Assembly: GCA_030428885.1 (NCBI GenBank)
Contig: JAUIEJ010000006.1
Span: forward strand, 62,001-126,000
From: Gemmatimonadota bacterium
GTDB taxonomy: Bacteria; Gemmatimonadota; Gemmatimonadetes; Longimicrobiales; Gaopeijiaceae
DNA: 64,000 nt
Reading direction: 5' to 3'
Shown: piece after piece, positions 37,825 to 46,341 of the stretch
Position numbering within the stretch: position 1 is the stretch's first letter
Layout of the letters: every line of letters begins with the position of its first letter
The notes under the pieces: generated by a model
The model's input: the letters and a program-made list of their open reading frames with translations, nothing else
Told to the model about the DNA's origin: nothing
The model's database searches: none
Position numbers and translations under genes: made by a program

Positions 37825-38127
37825 ATGAGCGACTCGACACCGCAGACCGACGCCTCCCAGGGCCCTCCGTCCGACGGGCACCATCTGGCGACCCTCAGCC
37901 ACGAGGGGCGGTTCTGGGACGTCTACGTGGAGTTCGACGACGATCCCCGCCGCACCGATTCGTTCGGCGCCTGCCTCTGCTTCTCTCCCGCCGACAGCGA
38001 GGACGGACAGGGCGCCCTCCGCACGACGACCATCCTCATCGAGCCGTCGTACGAAGAGGTGCTGTACCGAGCCCGGGCCTTCGAGGAGCATCAGCTCCTG
38101 TCCCTGCTCCGGAGCTGCAGTCCCTAG
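37825..38127 (+). CDS. Small conserved-looking hypothetical protein
   Basis: A 100-residue acidic soluble protein, 4 nt after mscS. A disordered Ser/Asp-rich start (1-20) leads into HEGRFWDVYVEFDDD and a helix-rich tail EPSYEEVLYRARAFEEHQLLSLLRSC. No known family was recognised. Coding is supported by the tight coupling to mscS, matched base composition and lack of a better frame. It ends 9 bp from the convergent ABC permease gene. Confidence 0.6.
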   Translation: MSDSTPQTDASQGPPSDGHHLATLSHEGRFWDVYVEFDDDPRRTDSFGACLCFSPADSEDGQGALRTTTILIEPSYEEVLYRARAFEEHQLLSLLRSCSP

Positions 38128-38136
38128 ATCGCCCTC

Positions 38137-39384
38137 TCACGCCTCCCGGACCCACCGCCACAGTTCGGGCAGCGTCGGCCGCTTTCCGGCCATGAGGATC
38201 CCCACCTTGTAGATCCGCCCCGCCACCCAGGCGATGACCACCACGGTCACCGCCATGCCCAACACCGACAGCCCCACCTGCCAGAGGGGCGCGGCGCCAC
38301 CGGCGGCCCGGGCGAACATGAGGATCGGGCTGAAGAAGGGCACCAGGCTCAGACCCACCGACAGCCCCGCGTTGGGCTCGTTGATGACCTGGGTCACGAA
38401 GACGATGGGCACCATGAGGAGCATGATCACCGGGAACTGGGCCTGCTGGGCCTCTTCGTCGGTGTTGCACATGGCGCCCACGGCCGCGTAGAGCCCCGAG
38501 TACATGAAGTAGCCCCCCACGAAGAACACGGCGAAGAGGCCGGCGTAGCCGATGCCCGGCAGGAACTGGCGGAACTCGCTCAGGGCGGCGAACTGGGGGT
38601 TGGCCGCCAGGAGCGCCGGGATTCCCGCTCCCACGATGAGGGCTCCGGACAGCGCCCAGATGAGGAGCTGGGTGAGGCCCACGGCCCCCACGCCCAGGAT
38701 CTTCCCCAGCATGAGCTGGAAGGGGCGCATGGACGAGATCACCACCTCCACCACCCGGTTGGATTTCTCCTCGAGAACCGAGCGCATCACCGAGACGGCG
38801 TACAGGAGGATCGTCATGTAGAGCAGGAAGGCCCCGATGTACGACGCGAGGAAGGCCGCATCGTCGAATCCCACGCCCCCATCCGAGACGACGGAGACCT
38901 CCAGATCGCCGCCGTCGAGAAGCGCCCGGACGCCCGGGTCCGACCCTCCGAGGCGGGCTTCCAGGGCCGCCTGCACCAGGATCTGCTGAAAGGCCACCTG
39001 CCGCACGATGGACGGGCGGCTCGTGGCCGTGAGACGGGCGTGGCCCCGATCGATGGTGGCCTGGTCCAGCACGAGGAACCCGCCGATTTCGTCGCTCTCG
39101 ATACGGGCGGCCAACGTGGCCTCCACATCGGTCCCGTCGTCGGCCCGCTCCACGGTGTAGCCGGCCCGCTCCAGTCCCTCGGCGACCCGTTCGTAGAGCA
39201 CGCCCGTCCGGTCCACCACCGCCAGTTGCCGATCCGCTTCCTGGCCCCGGGACGCGATGAGGGCCGGCACCAGGATCAGCCCGAGCATGAGGAGCGGACC
39301 CGCCACCGTGGCGATGACGAACCACCGGCTCCTCACCCGCTGCAGGTACTCCCGGCGGATCACCGCCCACACCACGCCGCTCAC
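38137..39384 (-). CDS. ABC-2 type transporter permease (NatB-like)
   Basis: A 415-residue inner-membrane permease: helix 1 at about 22-44, a large extracytoplasmic loop of some 140 residues, then five helices from about 183. The cytoplasmic loop MRSVLEEKSNRVVEVVISSMRPFQLMLGK matches the NatB/YhaP Na+-exporter family signature. It pairs with the upstream ATPase by a 4-nt overlap (GTG start at 39384). The substrate (Na+, drug or lipid) is not decidable. Confidence 0.88.
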   Translation of the reverse strand: MSGVVWAVIRREYLQRVRSRWFVIATVAGPLLMLGLILVPALIASRGQEADRQLAVVDRTGVLYERVAEGLERAGYTVERADDGTDVEATLAARIESDEIGGFLVLDQATIDRGHARLTATSRPSIVRQVAFQQILVQAALEARLGGSDPGVRALLDGGDLEVSVVSDGGVGFDDAAFLASYIGAFLLYMTILLYAVSVMRSVLEEKSNRVVEVVISSMRPFQLMLGKILGVGAVGLTQLLIWALSGALIVGAGIPALLAANPQFAALSEFRQFLPGIGYAGLFAVFFVGGYFMYSGLYAAVGAMCNTDEEAQQAQFPVIMLLMVPIVFVTQVINEPNAGLSVGLSLVPFFSPILMFARAAGGAAPLWQVGLSVLGMAVTVVVIAWVAGRIYKVGILMAGKRPTLPELWRWVREA

Positions 39385-40349
39385 GACACACCTCCCGCCA
39401 CCGGCACCCGATCACGGGGAATGCCCGCATCCACCGCCGCATCGGCCCCGGCGTGGCGGACGAAGATCTCGTGGAGGCGGGGCTCCACCAGTTCGAATCG
39501 GCGAATGACCGCGCCGGCGTCGATGCCCCGACGAAGAATCGCCTGGGGATCGGCGTCGTCGGCCAGGAGAAGGTGGATCGCGTCGCCCACGGCTTCCCGG
39601 GAGTTCACCCCCGGGCCGTCGAGCCAGGCCTCGGGACCGTCGAACGCCACGGCCAGCACCCCCCGCCGCTCCGCCACCTTGAGTCCCCGGAGTCCTCCGT
39701 CCAGCACCTTCCGGGCTCGGGAAATGAGGCACACCCGCTGACACAGGCGCTCCGCCTGATCCATGAGGTGGGTGCTGAACAGGATCGTGGTCCCCCGCTC
39801 GTGAAAGTCCCGCACGATCTCCTCCAGCACGTCCTGGTTGATGGGATCCAGCCCGGAAAACGGCTCGTCCAGGATCAGGAAGTCGGGTTCGTGGAGCACG
39901 GTGGCGATGAACTGCACCTTCTGCTGCATGCCCTTCGACAGGTCTTCGGTCTTCCGGTCGGCCCACTCGGGAAGCCCCAGGCGATCCAGCCAGTCGCCGG
40001 CGCGGCGCCGGCCCTCGCCCCGGGGCACTCCCCGGATCTCCCCCATGAAGACCAGGAAATCCAACACCTTCATCTTCCGGTACACGCCCCGTTCCTCGGG
40101 CAGGTAGCCCACCCGGCGGCGGCGGGTGTCGTCGGGGTCGTCCGATCCCAGGAGATCGACCGTGCCCTCGTCGGGGTGGAGGATCCCCATGATCATGCGG
40201 ATCGTGGTGGTCTTCCCGGACCCGTTGGGCCCCAGGAGGCCGTACAGGCTACCCCGGGGGATCTCCAGGTCCAGACCGTCGACGGCGGTGTGGCTGCCGA
40301 ATCGTTTCGTGACTCCCCGGAGTCGGACCGCGGGACGGGCGTCGTGCAT
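39381..40349 (-). CDS. ABC transporter ATPase (NatA-like)
   Basis: A 322-residue ATPase. Walker A GPNGSGKTTT, signature DLSKGMQQKVQF, Walker B FLILDEPFSGLDP and a DUF4162-like C-terminal region (about 225-300) match ATPases paired with ABC-2 permeases. ATG start at 40349. First gene of a two-gene operon. Confidence 0.92.
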   Translation of the reverse strand: MHDARPAVRLRGVTKRFGSHTAVDGLDLEIPRGSLYGLLGPNGSGKTTTIRMIMGILHPDEGTVDLLGSDDPDDTRRRRVGYLPEERGVYRKMKVLDFLVFMGEIRGVPRGEGRRRAGDWLDRLGLPEWADRKTEDLSKGMQQKVQFIATVLHEPDFLILDEPFSGLDPINQDVLEEIVRDFHERGTTILFSTHLMDQAERLCQRVCLISRARKVLDGGLRGLKVAERRGVLAVAFDGPEAWLDGPGVNSREAVGDAIHLLLADDADPQAILRRGIDAGAVIRRFELVEPRLHEIFVRHAGADAAVDAGIPRDRVPVAGGVS

Positions 40350-40442
40350 GGAACCTCGCTGGAAGGCGAACGAACGGGCTTTCAGAGCCTACGCACGGGG
40401 GCCGGCTCTTCTTCATCCCGAACCCGGGGGACTCCCCAACGA

Positions 40443-40470
40443 TTGCCCCGGGCCGCGGAGACGCTATTTT
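40443..40470 (+). promoter_or_regulatory. Possible promoter of the AbrB-like gene
   Basis: TTGCCC (40443-40448), 16-bp spacer, TATTTT (40465-40470); leader about 30 nt. The -35 box is the same as that proposed for the cold-shock gene. Confidence 0.5.
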
Positions 40471-40507
40471 TCCGGGTTACCCAGCCTGCCGAAATACAGG
40501 AGATTGA

Positions 40508-40702
40508 ATGGCCATCTACCGGACACTGTACTACGGGGACGTCAACGTGGGTGTCGGGGGCCGGATCACCATCCCCCAGGACATGCGCGACGACATGGGC
40601 ATCGAGGAGGGCGACCACCTCACGGTCCGGGTCGAGGAAAACCCCAACGGAATCCGGCAGATGGTCATCTGGCGGGCGGAACAGCAGCCCGACGACGAGT
40701 AG
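40508..40702 (+). CDS. AbrB/SpoVT-type small DNA-binding protein
   Basis: A 64-residue protein with a swapped-hairpin AbrB-type domain: VGGRITIPQDMRDDMGIEEGDHLTV, similar to MazE/AbrB proteins. ATG has GGAG 5 nt upstream. No toxin gene is adjacent (the next genes are NatA on one side and LuxC on the other, both on the other strand), so it looks like an orphan transcription regulator rather than an antitoxin. Targets are unknown. Confidence 0.85.
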   Translation: MAIYRTLYYGDVNVGVGGRITIPQDMRDDMGIEEGDHLTVRVEENPNGIRQMVIWRAEQQPDDE

Positions 40703-40720
40703 GGTCGGGTCGGGCGCCGG

Positions 40721-42028
40721 TCACGCGGGACCCCGGGCCCCCCAGCGCACCAATCGCCGCAGCGGACCTCCGCCGTCGTGGAGCCACCACGCCGGCGGGA
40801 ACGCCATGCGGCCCACGGGCACCACGCGGGTCGCGCCCAGGCGGCACACCCGCTCCGCAAGCGCCTCGCCTTCCTCGTCGGTGAACCCGGCGACCCCCAC
40901 GGTCTGAAGGAACGGGCCGGCGGAGGCCAGCGGCCCGTCCAGCGCCTCCAGGGATTCCAGGGGCGTGACGTGGACGGTGCGCCCCAGGCAGGACGGGCGC
41001 AGTTCTGCCGAAGGGTCCAGGACCACGGTCCAGGAGACCTCCGACCCCTCCCACAGGTGCACGCCCTCTCCCGCGGCCCGGCGCATGCGGGCCGTGCCCC
41101 GGAGCTGCTGGATCGCCGACGCCCGCGACGGATCGGCGGGGCCGGGCGGCACCTCGCGCCCCAGCCCCTCCAACGCCTCCGACAGTCCTTCGGCAAGGAG
41201 GCGGGCGTCGGTGGCGTCGCCCACGACGAACACGTGGTGGGGGCAGACACACCCCCGCTGATCGAAGGCCGCCACGGCGCCCGCGAGATCCGCTGCGGTG
41301 TCCTCCCGAGCGCCCGGCCCCACGACGGCGACACTCAATCGATGCCCGTACTCCACCAGCGGCGTGGAGGGCGGAAGCCGGCGCCGGAGTTCGGCCACGG
41401 TGTCGGAACCGCCGTACACCACCACCGACCCGGCCCCGGCCAGGGCCTCCTCCTCGTCGGCGCTGCCCGACCCGCCCGCCCAGTCCGCCAATGCCACCGC
41501 GTCGGCCAGGGACCGGGCCACGGTCTCCATCCCGGCTTCCGACTCCAGACCCTCCAGGAAAAGTTCGGGAAGCGCCCGGTCCCCGGCCCCGGGCTTCAGC
41601 AGGACGGGGCCGCCCACCAGGAGTCCCCGGATCAGGGACGTGACCGACACGCCCGGCACCGAACCCGCGCAGATGTGGAGGGCCGGCCCGGGGGCCAGGG
41701 GGAACGCCCGGATGCGACGTCCCTCCGGCGCCCGGGGGTCGTCCACCCAGTGATCCAGGACGTCGGGGTCGTGGAACTCGGTCTCCACCAGGGCCTCGAG
41801 TCGGGGCACGGTCCAATCCCGGGCCATGCCCTCCACGACCCATCGAGCCTGAGCCGTCGAGATGCCCCCGTCGTGGGGAAGGCGTTCCAGGGCCCGAACC
41901 CGAAGGGGGTCGTCGTCGTCCAGGAACCGGGCCCCCACCCGCCCCAGGACCCGGACCCGATCCCGCCAGCGCGTGGCTCTCAACGACGGGGCGGCGGCCC
42001 GGAGGCGCTCCAGCAGGCCCGCCTCCAT
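40721..42028 (-). CDS. Acyl-CoA reductase, LuxC family
   Basis: A 435-residue aldehyde dehydrogenase-fold enzyme that reduces an acyl thioester (via acyl-enzyme on Cys) to aldehyde with NADPH. The catalytic Cys is C260 or C262 in DQRGCVCPHHVF, and HLSVAVVG-like and GSVPGVSVTSLIRGLLVG segments match LuxC. It is shorter than luminous LuxC (about 480). ATG overlaps the luxE stop by 1 nt. No luxAB or luxD is present, so it is not luminescence. See findings for the cluster. Confidence 0.85.
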   Translation of the reverse strand: MEAGLLERLRAAAPSLRATRWRDRVRVLGRVGARFLDDDDPLRVRALERLPHDGGISTAQARWVVEGMARDWTVPRLEALVETEFHDPDVLDHWVDDPRAPEGRRIRAFPLAPGPALHICAGSVPGVSVTSLIRGLLVGGPVLLKPGAGDRALPELFLEGLESEAGMETVARSLADAVALADWAGGSGSADEEEALAGAGSVVVYGGSDTVAELRRRLPPSTPLVEYGHRLSVAVVGPGAREDTAADLAGAVAAFDQRGCVCPHHVFVVGDATDARLLAEGLSEALEGLGREVPPGPADPSRASAIQQLRGTARMRRAAGEGVHLWEGSEVSWTVVLDPSAELRPSCLGRTVHVTPLESLEALDGPLASAGPFLQTVGVAGFTDEEGEALAERVCRLGATRVVPVGRMAFPPAWWLHDGGGPLRRLVRWGARGPA

Positions 42029-43167
42029 CACACCGGCTCCGCCGCGGACCGAGCCGAGAGAAGATCTTCCAGGGTGAGGGAACAGCCCCGTGGTTCGGCT
42101 CCCTCGGCGCGGCCCAGGAGGCGGAAGCCGCCGTCCTCGACGGCCACGCCCCGATCCTCGGTGAGCACCGCCGCCACCGAACCGAGATTGGCCAGATCGA
42201 CGTGACAGAGGATCCCGGGCTCTCCCGGATCCACGGGCCCCAGCGTCACGGGATCCAGGACCCGGGTGCGCATCCACGGAGGAGGGCGGTGCGCCCGCTC
42301 ACCGGGCTCGGGTCGCGGGCCGGCCCCGGCCACCCCGTCGTAGAACTGGGACAGCAGCTCGGTCATGCCGTACTCGTTCACGATCCAGGAGGGCGACACG
42401 CCCAGCGTGGCCTCGATCCCCCGGTACAGCACGGCTCTCGGAACCTCCCGGGAACGCCCCTTGAACCCGCCGGTCTCCATGACCCGGGAGCCGTCGGGCA
42501 GCTCCACTCGCCCCACCCGTCCCTCGGCCACCCCGTCCATCCAGTGGACGAAGGCGAACGCCGTCCCCGCGACCCATACGGGATACCCCTCGTCCACGGC
42601 CCGCTCCAGGGCGTGGGCGAATCCCGGGAGGTCGAGCTCGCCCGACGGGGCGACGAAGCTCCCGCCCCGCCCGTCGTCGAAGGCCTCCCGGGCGAACTCC
42701 AGCATCCGGGCCAGCGACGACTCGGGGGCGGCCGCCGCCGGGGGAACGAGGGAGAGCAACCGCAGCCGCCCGCCGTCCGGCACCAGATGCGCCGCCAGGT
42801 TGGGAAGGCAGGCCGCCCGGTACAGGGCCAGGGAGCGAACACCGTGCCGGCCCCGGCTCTCTGCACCCCGGGTGGTTCCGCTGGTACGGAACGTGGCCTC
42901 CAGCGGCCCCGGGGCCAGATCGAGGTGCTTGAAGGCCGACGTGGGCACCGGCGGGATCCCGGTCCACGCCTGGAGCGAGTCGGGGGTGACGCCTCGGTCC
43001 CGGCAGAACCGACGGTAAGTGGGATTGTGGGCGAACTGCCACGCGAACACCCGTCGAGCGAAGGCGTCGAAGGCGTCATCGTCCCACGGCGTGGCCACCC
43101 CCGCCGCGAAGGCCTGGGCGAGGTCGGCCGCCAGGGCCTCGAACCCGTCGGCGCCGGCTTCGGTCAC
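42028..43167 (-). CDS. Acyl-protein synthetase, LuxE family
   Basis: A 379-residue adenylate-forming enzyme. ATP-dependent activation of a carboxylic acid and transfer to LuxC is the known LuxE role. Family motifs include TFRTSGTTRG, the ANL-type A3 loop, and NEYGMTELLSQFY, the A5-like motif. The LRRLVRLLSLVPP-type region and C-terminal LGRAEGAEPRGCSLTLEDLL segment fit. GTG start overlaps the FAD oxidase stop by 4 nt (GTGA). Confidence 0.85.
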   Translation of the reverse strand: MTEAGADGFEALAADLAQAFAAGVATPWDDDAFDAFARRVFAWQFAHNPTYRRFCRDRGVTPDSLQAWTGIPPVPTSAFKHLDLAPGPLEATFRTSGTTRGAESRGRHGVRSLALYRAACLPNLAAHLVPDGGRLRLLSLVPPAAAAPESSLARMLEFAREAFDDGRGGSFVAPSGELDLPGFAHALERAVDEGYPVWVAGTAFAFVHWMDGVAEGRVGRVELPDGSRVMETGGFKGRSREVPRAVLYRGIEATLGVSPSWIVNEYGMTELLSQFYDGVAGAGPRPEPGERAHRPPPWMRTRVLDPVTLGPVDPGEPGILCHVDLANLGSVAAVLTEDRGVAVEDGGFRLLGRAEGAEPRGCSLTLEDLLSARSAAEPV

Positions 43168-44357
43168 ACGAATCGACGCGGGTTGAACAGCCCGGCCGCC
43201 GGCGACGGCTCGGCGCCGGTGACGATGGCCGCCACCACTTCACCGCATCCGAAGGCGAAGGGAAGTCCACCCCCGCTGAAGCCCGAAATCACCAGCTCGG
43301 ACGTGGAGCCGGGCAGGGGTCCCACCATGGGCAGGAAGTCGGCGGTCCACCCGAAGATCCCGCTCCATCGGGACACGTCGGTGAGTCGGAGCTCGGGGAA
43401 CGCCTCGGTGAACCACGCCTCGAGATCGTCCTGGAGCTGGGGGTCGACCTGGGGCCGAGTGCGCCAGTAGGCCCGGTCCCAGGCGTCGTGTCGCCAGCCG
43501 CTCATGGCCAGGCGGCCGTCGGGGGTCACCCTCCAGACGTTGAGCTTCCAATGGGTGGCGTACGCCCCGTGGAACGGCGGGTCACCCACGATGCGCGCCG
43601 ACAGGGCCTGGCCCCGCACCGGCACGATCTCGTCTCCCAGGAGCGCCGAAAACCGCCGGGAATCGGTGTGGGTCGCGTACACCACCATGCGGGCCTGCAC
43701 GTCGCCCCCGTCGGTGCGGCAGAGGTGCCCGTCGGCAGACCCCTCCACGGCGTTCACCGCCACCCCCTCCCGCACGGCGCCCCCCCTCTTCACCGCGTCC
43801 TTCACCAGGGCGCGGGCGGTGGCGCCGGGGTGGATCGAACCCAGCCCCTCCACCACGAAGCCTCCCACGAATCCGCGGCCCCGCAGCTCGGCGCGCACCT
43901 CGGAGGCCTCCATCCACCGCACGGGGAACCCCGCTTGCCGCAGGCCCTCGAACGAGGCGCGCACCTCGTGCTCGGAATGGGACTCGGCCAGGACCGTCCC
44001 ACCGGAGAGATCCAACTCGGCGGCGTCCCCGGCGCCGGCCTCCACCAGGGTCGTCCCCAACGCCGCCACCGAGTCCAGCGCGAACCGCCAGATGCGGGCC
44101 GCGGTTTCGGCCCCCCGATGATGGGCCATTTCGTGGTAGGGCTGACGCACCGGAGGGGAGAGGATCCCCACGGCCGCCGCGGTGGCGCCGCCGCCCACCC
44201 GCCCGCGCTCCAGGAGGAGGGCGTCCACGCCGGCCGCCGCCAGATGCCACAGCGCCGACGCCCCGGCGATTCCCCCACCCACCACCACCACGTCCACCGC
44301 GTCGGGCAGACCACCATCGCTTCCGGGCAGAGCTTCCAGCGTGATGGGGGTGTGCAT
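43164..44357 (-). CDS. FAD-dependent amine/D-amino-acid oxidase family (DadA/PuuB-like)
   Basis: A 397-residue flavoenzyme of the DAO family. The Rossmann motif VVVGGGIAGASALWHLAAAG starts at about 23, followed by GGGATAAAVGIL and a C-terminal FLPMVGPLPG...GFSGGGLPFAFGCGEVVA. The substrate is probably an amine or D-amino acid, not readable from sequence. It lies 14 nt after the D-aminoacylase, whose product could be its substrate, and overlaps luxE. The ATG at 44357 fits the family start. Confidence 0.87.
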   Translation of the reverse strand: MHTPITLEALPGSDGGLPDAVDVVVVGGGIAGASALWHLAAAGVDALLLERGRVGGGATAAAVGILSPPVRQPYHEMAHHRGAETAARIWRFALDSVAALGTTLVEAGAGDAAELDLSGGTVLAESHSEHEVRASFEGLRQAGFPVRWMEASEVRAELRGRGFVGGFVVEGLGSIHPGATARALVKDAVKRGGAVREGVAVNAVEGSADGHLCRTDGGDVQARMVVYATHTDSRRFSALLGDEIVPVRGQALSARIVGDPPFHGAYATHWKLNVWRVTPDGRLAMSGWRHDAWDRAYWRTRPQVDPQLQDDLEAWFTEAFPELRLTDVSRWSGIFGWTADFLPMVGPLPGSTSELVISGFSGGGLPFAFGCGEVVAAIVTGAEPSPAAGLFNPRRFV

Positions 44358-44371
44358 GTGGCCTCGCTGGC

Positions 44372-46045
44372 TCAAGCGGGTGGGCCGCTCCCCCGAATGG
44401 GGCGTCCGGCCCGGACCCCGGTCTGTTCGCCGTCCCGGAGCGTGATCTGCCCGTTCACCACCACGTGGGGAATGCCCACCGGATACCGGTGGGGGTCGTC
44501 GAACCCGGCGGTATCCCGCACCGTGTCGGGATCGAACGCCACCAGATCGGCGAACGCGCCGACCCGGATCGCGCCCCGGTCGGCGAGTCCGAGCTTCGCC
44601 GCGGGCAGCCCCGTGATCTTGTGAACGGCCAGCTCCAGGGGGAGGGCCCCGGTCTCTCGAACATAATACCCCAGCAGCCGGGGGAAACTCCCGTAGGCGC
44701 GGGGGTGGGGACTTCCACCGGAGAGGGGACCGTACGGAGCGTAGGATCCCCCGTCGCTGCATACCATGCCCAGGGGGTGGGCCAGCACGCGGGCGGTGTT
44801 CTCCTCGCTCATGCCGTAGCCGATCATCCCGACGCTGCCGCCGTTGGCCCGAAGCAGTTCCAGGGTCAGCTCGTAGGGGTCCACACCCCGTTCCACCGCC
44901 AGTTCGCCGAGCTTTCGACCCCGGGCGTAGGCCATGGAGCCTCCCGCCGAGGTGATCTGGACGGCGTCCCAGTCCCCCAGGAGCGCCACCTTGTCCCGGG
45001 CCGCCGACTCCAGCGCCGGACCCGTCCCGGGATCGGCCAGGCGCCCCAGAAACGCCGTGTTCCCTCCGGCCCGGGCCGACGCCGGAAAGAGGTTGGACAG
45101 CCCCGTGGCATAGGCCACGTACGGATACCGATCGAAGTGCACGTCCACGCCCGCAGCCCGAGCCGCCTCGATGGTGGCCAGCGCCGCCTCGGCCTTCCAG
45201 TAGTTGCGGCGACCCTGGGCCTTGAGGTGGGACACCTGCACGGGCACCCCGGCGACGCGTCCCACGTGGAGGCATTCCTCCAGCGCCGCCAGCAGGTCGT
45301 CGTCCTCGTTACGCATGTGCGACGCGTAGGCGTACCCCGTGCCCCGGAGCACCTCGGCCAGGGCCACCAGCTCCGCCCGATCGGCGAACCCGCCGGGCGT
45401 GTACTCGAGGCCCGACGAGAGCCCCACGGCGCCCTGGGTGAGGGCGTCGGCCACCAGGCCCCGCATGCGCCGGATCTCGGTCTCCGTGGCGGGGCGGTCG
45501 TCGAGCCCCACCACCAGTCCCCGCACCGACCCGTGCCCCACCATGGACGCCAGGTTGATGGTGGGGGGATCCCGCTCGAGACGATCGAAGAACCCGCCGA
45601 GATCCCGGAAGCCCAACCCCACGCCGTAGCGGTCCCGCCAGCCCGCATCCCGATCAAGAGCCTCCTGCTCGGACCAGAGAATGGACGACCCGTCCTGCCC
45701 GGTGACGTCCAGGGTGATCCCCTGGCGGATCCGGCTCTCCGCCCGGGGTTCCACCAGGAGGGAGAGGTCGGAGTGGGAGTGGATGTCGATGAACCCCGGG
45801 GCCAGGGCCAGGCCCCGGAGGTCGAGTTCGGTGATCCCCGATTCCCCCACGGTGCCCACGGCCGTGATGCGGTCGCCCGTGATGGCCACGTCGGCTTCCC
45901 GCCCCGGGGCCCCGGTCCCGTCGAACACCACCGCCCCCCGGAGCACGAGGTCGGCCCGGCCCGCCCGGGCTCCGAAGACCAGCTCCGGCACCGCCAGCCC
46001 TCCCACCGCGGCCCCTCCGAGGCGAACGAAGGTGCGCCGCCTCAT
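44372..46045 (-). CDS. N-acyl-D-amino-acid deacylase (D-aminoacylase) family
   Basis: A 557-residue amidohydrolase that splits N-acyl-D-amino acids into acid and amino acid. The metal-binding start FIDIHSHSD (H89, H91), a VSHLKAQG Lys/His stretch and a late DGGSYAPYG segment are visible. The N-terminus RRRTFVRLGGAAVGGLAVP is Tat-like, so export to the periplasm is likely. Start ATG at 46045 overlaps the coiled-coil gene by 4 nt. Substrate chirality is inferred from the family only; dihydropyrimidinase-type activity is possible. Confidence 0.85.
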   Translation of the reverse strand: MRRRTFVRLGGAAVGGLAVPELVFGARAGRADLVLRGAVVFDGTGAPGREADVAITGDRITAVGTVGESGITELDLRGLALAPGFIDIHSHSDLSLLVEPRAESRIRQGITLDVTGQDGSSILWSEQEALDRDAGWRDRYGVGLGFRDLGGFFDRLERDPPTINLASMVGHGSVRGLVVGLDDRPATETEIRRMRGLVADALTQGAVGLSSGLEYTPGGFADRAELVALAEVLRGTGYAYASHMRNEDDDLLAALEECLHVGRVAGVPVQVSHLKAQGRRNYWKAEAALATIEAARAAGVDVHFDRYPYVAYATGLSNLFPASARAGGNTAFLGRLADPGTGPALESAARDKVALLGDWDAVQITSAGGSMAYARGRKLGELAVERGVDPYELTLELLRANGGSVGMIGYGMSEENTARVLAHPLGMVCSDGGSYAPYGPLSGGSPHPRAYGSFPRLLGYYVRETGALPLELAVHKITGLPAAKLGLADRGAIRVGAFADLVAFDPDTVRDTAGFDDPHRYPVGIPHVVVNGQITLRDGEQTGVRAGRPIRGSGPPA

Positions 46046-46308
46046 CCGCTGCTCCGGCGCACCCGTCCCGGCTCCAGTCCTCCGGCGTGGAGGATCTTCT
46101 CCTGGAGCCGCCGGGCTTCCTCGTCCACGAACTCCGCCACGCCCTCCAACGCCTCCCGGAGGCCCGCGTAGGCCTCCACCGGGAAGTCGTCGCCCTCGGC
46201 GCGCTTCAGGGCGCCCTCCAGGGCATCGAGTTCACGGACGGATTTCTCCGCCGCCCTGCGCAGACGCTGCAGGGCTTTGCGGGCTTCGGACTCGGCAGTG
46301 GTGGTCAT
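46042..46308 (-). CDS. Small coiled-coil protein of unknown function
   Basis: An 88-residue, highly charged, helical protein (SEARKALQRLRRAAEKSVRE and following heptad-like repeats) with no signal or membrane segment. No family recognised. It overlaps the D-aminoacylase start by 4 nt and follows the Nramp-like gene by 33 nt, so it sits in the middle of this run. It may be a small structural or regulatory partner; that is a guess. Confidence 0.65.
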   Translation of the reverse strand: MTTTAESEARKALQRLRRAAEKSVRELDALEGALKRAEGDDFPVEAYAGLREALEGVAEFVDEEARRLQEKILHAGGLEPGRVRRSSG

Positions 46309-46341
46309 GGGACTCCCCGGAGGTCGGGACTGCGGGCGGCC

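Noticed and set aside
40508-40702. Toxin-antitoxin pair
   Set aside because: The AbrB-like gene has no adjacent toxin on the same strand.
40721-43167. Bioluminescence operon
   Set aside because: LuxC and LuxE are present, but luxA, luxB and luxD are not, so light production is not supported.
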